Assembly (NCBI GenBank): GCA_963693365.1
Contig: CAVNZM010000009.1
Span: 3,782,001 to 3,846,000, forward strand
DNA: 64,000 nt
Direction: 5' to 3'
DNA from: Amoebidium appalachense
Taxonomy: Eukaryota; Ichthyosporea
Part shown: in pieces, positions 39,481 through 50,346 of the stretch
Numbering within the stretch: position 1 is the first letter of the stretch
How the letters are laid out: each line of letters opens with the position of its first letter
Program-made: the position numbers and the translations under genes
The notes under the pieces: generated by a model
What the model saw: only the letters and a program-made list of their open reading frames with translations
Databases searched by the model: none
What the model was told of the DNA's origin: nothing

Positions 39481-39790
39481 CTGTTTTCCATCGTGAACGA
39501 GCCGTGTTGTAAGCGTCCGTGTTGTAAGCGTCCTTTTTTAGAAGAGACTTTTTTCTGTTTTCCATCGTGAACGAGCCGTGTTGTAAGCGTCCGTGTTGTA
39601 AGCGTCCTTTTTTAGAAGAGACTTTTTTCTGTTTTCCATCGTGAACGAGCCGTGTTGTAAGCGTCCGTGTTGTAAGCGTCCTTTTTTAGAAGAGACTTTT
39701 TTTCTGTTTTCCATCGTGAACGAGCCGTGTTTTAAGCGTCCTTTTTTTAGAAGAGACTTATTTTTCTGTTTTCCATCGTCTACGAACCGT
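39481..39790 (+). repeat. four to five tandem copies of a ~74-bp unit
   Basis: CTGTTTTCCATCGTGAACGA starts at 39481, 39555, 39629 and 39704, and a partial unit starts at 39766. Each unit also has a doubled GTGTTGTAAGCGTCC and a T-run before AGAAGAGACTT. The repeats lie between a TATA box and the start codon at 39870. Confidence 0.85.
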
Positions 39791-39869
39791 GACATGTAGC
39801 GACACAAAATTTCGGTGTTTGATTGTGTTTTTAAGCCCGTTTGGAATCGTTCGTGTTAACGGGTTCACA

Positions 39870-40880
39870 ATGGCTTCTATTCGCTATGCTCGTGTCTCCG
39901 GGACTTTTCGGGTTATTATTGATTTCTTTGATGCACTGGAAACAAGACCCCCCCACAAGCGTGACCCGAGCATGCAAAGCCACATGCGGATTTCCCTGCC
40001 TTCCCTTGCCAGATTGTGGCGTCACGCACAGGTCCTCGCGGTGACTAACGAAACTGTCGTCGATTCGATTGACGAATATGATTTTTTGTTGGATAAGTTG
40101 CTCGACGTTTGTGCACATCTCACCCTCGACACCTCTGGTATAGCAACAATTGGTGTTCGTGACTTCCGGTTGTGTTTGAAAAAAATCGATGCCGATTCTA
40201 TTTTTTCGCCCGACGTCGAAGTACATCGCTCCTACAAAGCTGATTGGGATGACGTTGTTGGCAAATGCATCGCGTTCATGACATATCGTGACAGTGCTCT
40301 ATACGACCAAGACCCGTGGCCTGTGACCGATGAAGACAAGAAGGTTTTCAGTTGTGTGTTGGCCGAGTATTCGTATTTGTATGCCCTTACCTCCGCCGTG
40401 AATACCCAGAAGAAGGACGAGATTGGGGCCCTTTCTCGTCAGATTAAAGTGCTACAGGCACAGAAATCCAAACTCACAAGCGACGTGTACAACAACGAAC
40501 AGCGTCTGAAGCGATATCACAACGTCGAGCCGAAAGAGTGTCATTTTGGTTGTGGTCTGCCTCGCCGACGCGGTTCTGGCGACTCCGTCAAACGACGTAA
40601 GAGTAGTTGTGACGATTTGGGTGGTGGTGGTGGTGGTGATGCTCTTGCTTTGTATGTGGAGATGGAGTCTTTGGAGGAACATGTGCGTTTGGAACGTGTG
40701 CGTACATTTGCCTATTGCGAGTCAGGCGACGAGAGTGAAAGTGAAAGCGAAAGTGAAAGTGAAAATAGTGGTGATGACGACAATGGTGTATCTCTGGTTG
40801 TGTACCATAACACATCTCGTCCCTCTCTCCTTTTCCGTCCAAATATGAATGTACAATCCGATCATACCGAGGATGAATGA
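39870..40880 (+). CDS. island gene 20: coiled-coil protein with acidic Ser/Glu tail
   Basis: The ATG at 39870 (MASIRYARVSGTFRVII) gives 336 aa. Residues 1-175 look globular and helical. A coiled coil follows (KKDEIGALSRQIKVLQAQKS) near 195-235. Then come a Cys/His cluster (ECHFGCG), a basic KRRKSS patch, a Gly6 run and an acidic ESESESESESE tail. The layout of coiled coil, basic patch and acidic tail suggests a nuclear or regulatory protein, but no family is recognised. It is the outermost right gene, transcribed into the TIR. AATAAA at 40997 and AAATAAA at the TIR inner edge (41036-41042) can end it. Confidence 0.78.
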   Translation: MASIRYARVSGTFRVIIDFFDALETRPPHKRDPSMQSHMRISLPSLARLWRHAQVLAVTNETVVDSIDEYDFLLDKLLDVCAHLTLDTSGIATIGVRDFRLCLKKIDADSIFSPDVEVHRSYKADWDDVVGKCIAFMTYRDSALYDQDPWPVTDEDKKVFSCVLAEYSYLYALTSAVNTQKKDEIGALSRQIKVLQAQKSKLTSDVYNNEQRLKRYHNVEPKECHFGCGLPRRRGSGDSVKRRKSSCDDLGGGGGGDALALYVEMESLEEHVRLERVRTFAYCESGDESESESESESENSGDDDNGVSLVVYHNTSRPSLLFRPNMNVQSDHTEDE

Positions 40881-41029
40881 CCTGTATATAGAAAAAACCG
40901 ACACTCACCTTTTGGAATTTATATGCTCGAATTTAGATCATTGATGTTGATCAGAATATGTGGGTTGGGAATTGTTATACCCGTATTGTATGCTAAAATA
41001 AACCCCGTGAAGTATATACAGATCCCTGT

Positions 41030-41745
41030 TATTCCAAATAAACCCCCCCCCCCGCCCCCGGCCCCCCTGCCTCACGTGCCTCACGTGCCCCCCTGCCTCA
41101 CGTGCCTCACGTGCCCCCCTGCCTCACGTGCCTCACGTGCCCCCCTGCCTCACGTGCCTCACGTGCCTCACCTTCCCCCCCTGCCCCCCCTGCCCCCCCT
41201 GCCTCACGTGCCTCACCTGCCCCTCCTGCCTCACCTGCCCCCCCTGCCCCCCCCCCCCTGCCCGGGTCAAGACTTAGCTCGTGTAGACTTAGCTTTTTTC
41301 TCTCTCTCTTTTCTCTCTCTCGTGTAGACTTAGCTTTTTTCTCTCTCTCTCTCTCTCGTGTAGACTTAGCTTTTTTCTCTCTCTCTCTCTCTCGTGTAGA
41401 CTTAGCTTTTTTCTCTCTCTCTCTCTCTCGTGTAGACTTAGCTTTTTTCTCTCTCTCTTTTCTCTCTCTCTCTCGTGTAGACTTAGCTTTTTTCTCTCTC
41501 TCTTTTCTCTCTCTCTCTCGTGTAGACTTAGCTTTTTTCTCTCTCTCTTTTCTCTCTCTCTCTCTCTCTCTGGCCACTTTCCCACTTAAAAGTGGGTAAT
41601 GCTGTATCGTTTGTTTTGTCTCTTTTTTTTTTCTCTTTTTCGATTTTAAGTGGAAAAAGTGGGAAGTGGGAAATAGATTGATCGCGATCGGATCGGAGAT
41701 GGTTTGGTGTGATCTCAAAGTTACCAGGCCACGTGACTAGTCCAA
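41030..41745 (-). repeat. right terminal inverted repeat of the island
   Basis: This is the inverted copy of 15530-16253. The inner AAATAAA is followed by a C-run, GCCTCACGTGCC repeats, CT tracts with CGTGTAGACTTAGC spacers, and the unique ~170-bp end finishing GGCCACGTGACTAGTCCAA. Copy numbers within the repeats differ only slightly from the left arm. Confidence 0.92.
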
Positions 41746-41746
41746 T

Positions 41747-42142
41747 ATTGGATTGGGCGATGGACTTGGTAAGGGTCGAATCGAATCGCGAAGGGCCGCC
41801 AGGCCCGGAGCCCGGAGCCCGGAGCACGGCGCCCGGCCCGCGCGGGGTCTGGGGGGACGGGGTCCGGGGGGACGGCGTGGGGCGCGGCGCCCGGGGTCCG
41901 GGGGGACGGGGTCTGGGGGGACGGGGGTGGAGTGGACGGTCCACTCCACCCGTCCACTCCACCCCCGTCCCCCCAGACCCCGTCCCCCCGGACCCCGGGC
42001 GCCGCGCCCCACGCCGTCCCCCCGGACCCCGTCCCCCCAGACCCCGCACGGGCCGGGCGCCGTGCTCCGGGCTCCGGGCTCCGGGCCTGGCGGCCCTTCG
42101 CGATTCGATTCGACCCTTACCAAGTCCATCGCCCAATCCAAT
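41747..42142. mobile_element. GC-rich palindromic MITE
   Basis: The ends ATTGGATTGGGCGATGGAC and GTCCATCGCCCAATCCAAT are perfect inverses. The two ~190-bp arms match almost base for base around a centre near 41945 (GAGTGGACGGTCCACTC). AAT flanks both sides (41744-41746 and 42143-42145), a likely 3-bp target duplication. The arms consist of CCCGGAG and GGGGGGACGGGG-type repeats. No coding is seen; frames reading through it are artefacts of repetition. It sits exactly at the right edge of the island. Confidence 0.85.
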
Positions 42143-42586
42143 AATATTGGCAAGTTCTGATAGTGTATGCTGCCAAACGTATTTATATATTTCGATGACA
42201 GAGGAAAGGGGGGAGGGAGGGGGGAGGGAGATAGTATGAAATGTAGAATTAGACTCTGCGGTGCCACTAGGGGAAGGGTGAGGGGTGAGACTTGGATAAA
42301 TACATTAGTTGAGTAGATCGACTTAGCTCGTGCAGGCGCACGATAAAAGTAGATCGGAATGTTAATGGAATGTGGCATCGTAGGGGGCTAGGTGATGATG
42401 ATCTTGTAGGGCACGGCCTTGATGGCCTCAGTCGTTACTTAGACTCATTCCGTTCGGATCTAAGTTTGCCCGTCGGAGCCTGGTCGTAATAAACTTTACC
42501 GTTTTTCTGTACACGTTCGTTCCTTTTCGTGGGTGTACACTTAGTAGAGTGCCGCGTCTCTAGTACACACATATTAGGATACGACA
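42143..42586 (+). repeat. gypsy copy 2, 3' LTR right piece
   Basis: This continues the LTR interrupted at 15529. It starts AATATTGGCAAG, corresponds to 4204-4648 of copy 1 and ends ATACGACA. Confidence 0.9.
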
Positions 42587-43131
42587 ACACACACGCTGCA
42601 GTCACGTTCCCCTGAGTGGGACTCCCTCCCACCACAAAAAGAAGAAACGAAAGCCTTTATATACCTGCCATGGTGAAGAATCGGGAAAAAAAGTTGACGT
42701 GACAGCTAAGAGATCGAAGTGAAAGTGAAGTCCTCGATAGCGCTGAGCACGTAGAACACCTTATTTTCTTTCTAGCACCCCTCCTTCATTGTTTTCTGGA
42801 AAACCGCCAATTTGGGGTCAATTAGTAAAAATCTAAATTTTCAATCGAAAATTTCGAAAGGTTCCCGCGTGGCGCTGGGCAAGTGTCCGGGTGAATTTGA
42901 AGTAGACATCAAGACGGACATTTTGACGTGTCTATTTCCTTTTTATCTCAATTCTATCATGCTCTCAGATCGGGACGATTTTGGGGTCTGACTTGAGGCA
43001 CCATAGTTCCGGGCCAAGATCTGCGATGACCTCTCTGGGCATGGTGGCACAGCACCCCAGGTCAGGGTGCTTGGCCGATCTCGTCGCAATAATATCATTC
43101 GATCATCCTCTACGATACGGCGCGCAGGTCT

Positions 43132-43181
<50 letters not shown>

Positions 43182-43593
43182 CTGGCGTCGGGCCGTGGGG
43201 GGCGCGCCGTGTAGAGCCGGAAACGGGTAGGGTTGGCGGTGGGGCCGACCCGAGGTTGCTAGGTGTGAGTGACCGGATCTGCGCCGTCAACTGCTATTGA
43301 TACCTAGTGATTGGAAGGGTTTGCATCTAAATTGGGTTTCTGGTGAAGTTGCTAAGGTTGGGCCAATAGCCAGTAGCCAATAGCTCTCAAGTTACATGCC
43401 GTGGCATGGTTTCCCTGCTGGCCCTGAGTTGAAAGCTCATGGCGTATGTGTGACTCCTAGTTGCCTCACTGCGACGTCTTCCCGCGATTGTAGTGACTGG
43501 ATAAAGTGGGTCATCGGATGAGCATGAATGAAACCCTGAGTCCTCCCCCCCTCCTTCCCCTCTTTCCCCCTCTCCCTCCCATTGCCTCCTCTA
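42587..43593. other. non-coding stretch with a ~44-nt G-run
   Basis: No supportable gene is present. It holds a poly-G run at about 43134-43181 and two CCAATAG boxes near 43360-43380. A solo copia LTR bounds it on the right. Confidence 0.5.
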
Positions 43594-44517
43594 TGTTGTA
43601 ATACGTAGTATCTACATATGGTAAGATCTTCTCAGTTTGTGTTATGTTTCAGTTCATATGCTTAGTGTATATGCCACACTCCTATTATGTAAAGTGAAGC
43701 ATCGATCTCCGATATGCTTGTATACTTGTAATCGTGTTGTATCGGCTCTAATCGTGTATTGTAATATCGATTAGAATATGTATATGTGTGTACACGGATC
43801 CACCCACTCAGGGAGAGACGTGTACATGTTAGTGTGTACATAAATATCTCTGGTTATAGTTATGCTATCACTATCTTGTTTGTTGATCTGTGCTCTCTTT
43901 TCCTTCCTCCTTCTCCTTCCTTATTTTCTTTCCTTTCTCTCTTTGTCTTCATGTGTACAATCGTATTTCTTTTCTACTAATATATGTTAGGTAGATTTGT
44001 GTTACTTAATACGTGTTCATTGGACGGTAACACACTTAGGCTACACTTAGAATAGCATGTGTGTTTAGACTTCATTAATTTACTTTAGTTTTCATGTGTT
44101 GCCGGGCTTTAACCAATCATCAAGGTTAAGTGTGATATGTCTGAGTCTTTGCAGTATGTCATAGGTTAGAACTTCCTTGATGATGACACGAGTTGACCTT
44201 AACTAGTGTCTGTGTCCTATCGTGTGCGTCTCCGCGTACCGGATCTCTCTGAAAGCAATTGGTTCTTAGTGATTGGTTTCTATTAGAGATAGATCTGATT
44301 TCCGACTGGTCGGAAATCATGTATGGATTGGACTTAGAGGAATTTCAGGTATTTATTCGAAGATCAGAATAAATTCAGTTCAGTCGTGTCTAAACATTGA
44401 TGTCTGTTGTGTACACTGCTCCGATCCTTCCGTGTTTGTTGTTGTGTGTGTCTGTGGTGTTTTCACACTGCACCACTGTGTCTCTGCTTACATCCCAAAT
44501 ACTTATACAATTTAACA
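43594..44517 (+). mobile_element. solo copia LTR
   Basis: This 924-bp LTR of the same family as 6020-6938 starts TGTTGTAATACG and ends TTTAACA. It is flanked by CTCTA on both sides (43589-43593 and 44518-44522), a perfect 5-bp duplication. This is the usual product of LTR-LTR recombination. Confidence 0.94.
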
Positions 44518-45912
44518 CTCTACCCCCCCCCTCCCCCTCCTGATCCTCTTCTACTGCCCCCCCCCCCCCCCCCCCTGGCCCCCCACCCCCTGGACCCCCC
44601 AACCCACCCCTCTACTCCCTCTCCCACCTCCCCCCACTCCACCCTCCCTCCCTCCCGTGACCAACCAACCCCCCCCCCCCCCCCCCAAAAGGCACTGAAT
44701 AGTAGTAACTGAATACTAAATTCCACTGAATAAAACTGAATACAAACACGTGAAAATATCATAGAATACCATTGAAGATAGAAAATCACAATGATATCAA
44801 TGAATATAAAATCACCTGAGAACCATCGAACACAAGATACCAGTGAATACCACTGAATACGAAATACTATGGCTACTGAATACCACTGAATACAAAATAC
44901 TACTGAATACCACAGTGACTGAATACAAAATACCGATGAATACCACTGAATACGATGAAATATCAAACCGTGTCACCGTTGCATCATGTGGGTGCCGTGC
45001 GTGCTCTGTGAAGCCAACGGGCCCGAGATTGCCGCAAAACCAACATAATGGTCAAATAGAAACCTACCACTGAAACAGTACTTGTGCTAAAGAGTATTGG
45101 GACTATGTGCTCGTGCGGCAAAACTACAGGAACTATTTCAAAAATTACGTGCAAATACCATTGTCCTGTGCACATCACTCGCAGCGTGCAAACACTGTGT
45201 ACAAACCAACTCATGCACTGCTGGCCACGCATGAATTCGAGCACAAAATTCAGCCTATATAATTATAACGTTGCCGTGCTGAAAATTTGAACTTTGATGC
45301 TAAGGGTATTTATGGCCAATGCAAAATATCCCGGTTTTTGCCCTGAACATCGTTCGGGATATATCACGAAAATATCGAATTTTGCCCTGAATATCCGATT
45401 TTGAAAATATCTCGGCTAAAACTCCCTGAATATCGTTTAAACCTTTTTATCCTAAGAGCCCTTGATTATGGCGGGATATATCAAAAATATCTCGCTTTTG
45501 ACCTGATTATCAAGTCGAAGTATCCCGGATTTTGCCCTAAATTTAACAAAAATATGCCACTTTTTACCCATATAAGGAAATAACCCGTGGGTTTGTTCCA
45601 AGATCCATGTGGGGAGCATATACCTGTAGGCCGCCAATCTAAGGGCAATCCGAGGCAAATAATATGTCGCTTTTATGCCCCTTCTAGGCTAAATCAGAAG
45701 ATTCGGGAGTGTACGAAGTGTGAAATAAGAGTCATTGTATCTTTTTTGATGAGTTTTCCACATAGCCTCAGGTTGTACGTAATAATGTGATAATCCCGTT
45801 TTTGGAGCCGTGATATGTCATGCCCTGAAAGATATTGATGTGTTAGGCTTCAGGTTGCCGGCGGGCCAGGCTAATGAATGATTGAATATCGTATGTCAGT
45901 GCCCCAGCTTAG
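44518..45912. repeat. degenerate short-repeat DNA
   Basis: C-runs at 44524-44690 are followed by imperfect ACTGAATACCACTGAATAC repeats (44695-44965). A diverged array of AATATC, CGATTTTGCCCTGAATATC-type units lies at 45310-45560. No gene is recognised. Confidence 0.65.
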
Positions 45913-47746
45913 TGTTGGAAGTAGAGTCCGCTGTGACTAGGCCCTCGTCGTGGCGCGCTTGGGCGCTGACCCGTTTTTTTACTGCTTTCAGTGTGTTAAC
46001 TCCATGACTGAACTCCATGTCTTTACTCCATGACTGAACTCCATGTCTGAACTCCATTTCTGCACCTGGCAGAGCCGTGGTTTATATACCCGTGGGGCAG
46101 CAGTCTGGAATGTAATCCGGATGCCAGGCGCTAATCGGATTGGTTACTTTCATTTAGAGATCTCTGGGACCAGTGAACCAATCGTTTGCAGTCAAAACAC
46201 AATTGGCAACATTCCTCAACTATGCAGATGTGCATGTGGTGATCGAGTGTCAGCGTGTGTCTGTGTACACGGAACCAATTGTAAAGCTAACATACACATA
46301 TTGTGGAGTGAGCGTAAGTCTGCACTCCAACACCCCTACCCAATTGGAGAAGTGTACACACCACTAGAGAAGAGAGAGTGAGTGTGGCTGCTTGCAGGGT
46401 AGACCGGGGTGTGCATTCCACTGTGGTGCGTGCCCCGCCAATGAAGTGGAATACTTGACGTTGATGTCGCAGGCTGCTGCGGATGGAGTTTGTGGAAGCG
46501 AAAGTCTCTAATGAAGTTAGAGGCCGCGGTGTCGTGTCTGGGCCCATAACCCTGTTGGAAGTAGAGTCCGCTGTGACTAGGGTCGTCGTGGCGCGCTTGG
46601 GCGCTGACCCGTTTTTTACTGCTTTCAGTGTGTTAACTCCATGACTGAACTCCATGTCTTTACTCCATCACTGAACTCCATGACTGAACTCCATGACTGA
46701 ACTCCATGACTGAACTCCATGTCTGCACCTGGCAGAGACGTGGCTTATATACCCGTGGGGCAGCAGTCTGGAATGTAATCCGGATGCCAGGCGCTAATCG
46801 GATTGGTTACTTTCATTTAGATATCTCTGGGACCAGTGAACCAATCGTTTGCAGTCAAAACACAATTGGCAACATTCCTCAACTATGCAGATGTGCATGT
46901 GGTGATCGAGTGTCAGCATGTGTCTATGTACACGGAACCAATTGTAAAGCTAACATACACATATAGTGGAGTGAGCGTAAGTCTGCACTCCAACACCCCT
47001 ACCCAATTGGAGAAGTGTACACACCACTAGAGAAGAGAGAGTGAGTGTGGCTGCTTGCAGGGTAGACCGGGGTGTGCATTCCACTGTGGTGCGTGCCCCG
47101 CCAATGAAGTGGAATACTTGACGTTGATGTCGCAGGCTGCTGCGGATGGAGTTTGTGGAAGCGAAAGTCTCTACTTCACGGAAATACGCTCGCGGGTGTA
47201 GGGTACAGCCTAGAAGTCGGTTTCTGGGCTCCTCCGTTCAAGGCGTCGTAGGGGACGTGAAGTTAGAGGCCGCGGTGTCGTGTCTGGGCCCATAACCCTG
47301 TTGGAAGTAGAGTCCGCTGTGACTAGGCCCTCGTCGTGGCGCGCTTGGGCGCTGACCCGTTTTTTTTTACTGCTTTCAGTGTGTTAACTCCATGACTGAA
47401 CTCCATGTCTTTACTCCATCACTGAACTCCATGACTGAACTCCATGACTGAACTCCATGACTGAACTCCATGTCTGCACCTGGCAGAGACGTGGCTTATA
47501 TACCCGTGGGGCAGCAGTCTGGAATGTAATCCGGATGCCAGGCGCTAATCGGATTGGTTACTTTCATTTAGATATCTCTGGGACCAGTGAACCAATCGTT
47601 TGCAGTCAAAACACAATTGGCAACATTCCTCAACTATGCAGATGTGCATGTGGTGATCGAGTGTCAGCATGTGTCTATGTACACGGAACCAATTGTAAAG
47701 CTAACATACACATATAGTGGAGTGAGCGTAAGTCTGCACTCCAACA
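45913..47746 (+). mobile_element. tandem TRIM array: three LTRs, two internal regions
   Basis: The LTRs are at 45913-46332, 46553-46995 and 47299-47746, each TGTTGGAAGTAG to CACTCCAACA. The internal parts are 46333-46552 and 46996-47298. The whole is flanked by CTTAG (45908-45912 and 47747-47751), so it entered as one element and grew by unequal exchange between LTRs. The LTRs carry CATGACTGAACTC repeats and a TTATATA box. There is no coding capacity. The same family is inserted antisense at 598-1523. Confidence 0.93.
47173..47259. mobile_element. ~87-bp insertion in second TRIM internal region
   Basis: The first internal copy reads TCTCTAATGAAGTTAG. The second has ~87 extra bases at this point, with 8-bp inverted ends ACTTCACG and CGTGAAGT. 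The inserted stretch matches nothing else in the window that I can see. Confidence 0.55.
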
Positions 47747-48010
47747 CTTAGACCTTAGGAACTCAGCCTGAAGTTTCAAAAAGTTCTGGGTCCTGCTGGT
47801 CAGGGGCCTGGGCGGGGGGGAGGGAGGGAGGGAGGGGGGTGGGGGTGAGAGGGGGGAAGGGGTGGGGGGGGAGGAGGAGAGGGGGGAAGGGCTGGGGGGG
47901 GGGGGGGGGGGGTGTGCTGGGGAAGGGGGCTGGGGGGAGGGGGGAGGGGGGGATTCGGGGGGAGGGTGGTGGTGGTGGTGGTGGTGGTTATGGTGGTTGT
48001 GTGTGTGTGT

Positions 48011-48043
<33 letters not shown>

Positions 48044-48709
48044 GGGGGGTAGTGGGCAAGTAGGTGAGGGAGAATGGGGTGGACCACTCGTATGTGTGTG
48101 TGGGGAAGGGTGTGAGGGGGGGAGGAGGGATGGGTGGGTGAACCGTGCACGTCACAGCGTCATTGAGTGGGGGCCAGAAGGGGTGGGGCAGGGGGGGGGG
48201 AAGGGGCCGATGATCCCGTGTGTGTTTGTTGGGGGAGGAGGGGAGGTGGGGTGGGGGGGAGAAATGGGGGCGCGGGGGGTGGGGGAGAGGGCTTGGGGGG
48301 GGGGGGGGGGGGGGGGAGGGGGAGGGGGGGGGGAGGAGGTTTCAGCCCCGCCTTCTAAATCTGCAAACTTTAAGTAAAATTTTAAAGTTTACGGTGAACT
48401 CAACCGAAACTTGCCAGAGTCACTGAGACGATGGGATTCCAGCAAAATTAGTCACTGATCTGGCAGTAATGTCTCGTGGCTGCGACGTAGATTTAGGCAC
48501 TAGTCCCCGTTCCGACCACCCCCGGGGGGGGGGGGGGGGGGGGGGGAGGGGGGGAGGGGGAGGGCGGAGGGGGAGAGGGAGAAAGAGAAAGAGACACACT
48601 GGGAGTTGAAGAGAATAAGTGGGGGGGAAGGAGGGAAGGGAGGGAAGGCTGGACGGGAGCCGAGGGGAGGGAAGGGAGAGGGGAGGAGGGGGGGAGGGGA
48701 GGGGGGGGG

Positions 48710-48741
<32 letters not shown>

Positions 48742-48902
48742 ATGCAACCCGTGAGTACTAGTACCCAGCCACAATAACACTATGGCTTTATACTTACTGT
48801 ACTTGAAGAAGAACTCCGATTTCAGGGATTCTTGATTTTACAATGCTCGGGGAGAGGGGGGAGGATCCGGAGGCGGAGGGGGGGGTGGGTGGGTGGTTTT
48901 GT

Positions 48903-48935
<33 letters not shown>

Positions 48936-50309
48936 TGGTATAATAGCAAATATCGACGTTTTACCTCAGTAGTGGCTCCCCCCTCCCTCCTTGCTCAACC
49001 CTCCCTGAGGCTCTCCCACCCCATAGGGAGCCAGGGGAGGGAGGGGGGTTGGGGGGAAGGGGGGGGGGAGGGGGCATTGAGGGGGACGGACCCGCCACCC
49101 CAGGCCTCCCTGTCAACCTTTGCAGTGAATTTTCCAAGATATTTTTACTAGAACGTCTCCCTAGACGTTTCGAAAATGCCACCTAATCTTGTTCGATGGG
49201 GAGTTCCGTGCCTTCTTTTCTAATTTTCAAAACATTTTTTGGCCAAAGTTTAGGTGGTTGAGGGGTGGTTTCTCTACACTGAAACGTGCTCTAATAGTAT
49301 GCTGAATATCTCCACCGAGCTTTGCTTGAGTCAGTCGACTCTGAGCTTCCACGCTCACGCATGCTCCCTCCCCCCCTCCCCCCCCCCCCCCCCCCCTCCC
49401 TCTATCTCTTCCCACATCCCCTGCCTGGGGATGGGAGAGCCTCAGAATGGGCTGAATTTTCGAAGGGGTTCAAGGAGGTGGGGGGGAGGGGGTGCCTGAG
49501 GGAAAGCTTCGATATTTTGCTACTATATCTCCCCCCCCCCCCCCCCCCCTCCCTGCCCCCCCCTCTTCCCCCTCCTCCCCCCTCCCCGCTTCCCCCTGGG
49601 GATGCAAACACGCACACTAGTACTGACCCTGCCCACTACATTTTCAAAGCATTTTCTGACCACTGATTCGTTTTCTGCACATGAACATTGGTTCCCTCAA
49701 AATCAAATTTCAGGCTGTTTGCCATTTTTGGATAATCCGTAAACCCCCCCCCCCCTTCCTCCCCTCCCCCCCCCCCCCCCCCTCCCCCGCCCCCTGTTTA
49801 CATCGTGACGAAGGGTTTATGGGGGCAGTACTTTGACCTCCTCTTGCTGCCTGAAACATGTAAGAAGAAAAGAAGAAAAAAGAAGAAAAGAAGAAGAAGA
49901 AGAAGAAGAAAAAAACATGTAAGCCTTACATCGTCTAAGGCCATGATAGTTGAGAAGGATTTCTTTTTTTCCCAGTCAAAGTTTTTTACATACAGGGCAG
50001 GGTGACTAATGTTAAGATAAACTATTGAATTTGAAATTAAGATGAATGGTTCCTTTTTTTTTTCCCCCCTCAAAATTTAAGATTATAGGGTCTACCAAAC
50101 CCGGGTGGATATTTAAGATCTCCGGGGGGAAGGGGGGGGAGGGGGGGGGAGGGGAGGGGGGGAGGGGGGGGGGGGGGGGGGGATGTTGAACAGAACAAGG
50201 GGCCGGTTAATAGTGGCTGTTTTGCCAAGGTGTCGGAGAATGATATGCATTGCTAACGCTACACCACTCTCACCGCCCTGATTGTCTTCACCTCTAACTG
50301 AGTGTTCCA

Positions 50310-50346
<37 letters not shown>

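Larger units (their letters stand above)
15530..41745. mobile_element. 26.2-kb virus-like element with ~720-bp terminal inverted repeats
   Basis: The left end TTGGACTAGTCACGTGGCC is repeated inverted at the right end (GGCCACGTGACTAGTCCAA). The inverted match extends to about 16253 and 41030. Inside are about 17 intronless genes on both strands, short gaps with CCAAT and TATA boxes, and AATAAA signals at or near stop codons. The element splits an LTR of a gypsy retrotransposon, so it is an insertion. No polymerase, integrase, transposase, helicase or packaging ATPase is recognisable. Candidate structural genes (penton-like, lectin-bearing membrane protein) suggest a viral origin. Size and TIRs recall Polintons and adintoviruses, but their hallmark genes are absent. 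No target duplication is clear. Confidence 0.82.

Noticed and set aside
39476-39790. CRISPR-like array
   Set aside because: Units are contiguous 74-bp tandem repeats with no unique spacers, and the genome is eukaryotic.
41709-42378. Pro/Arg/Gly-rich frames on both strands of the palindrome
   Set aside because: Caused by the inverted GC-rich arms; the same peptide appears on both strands.
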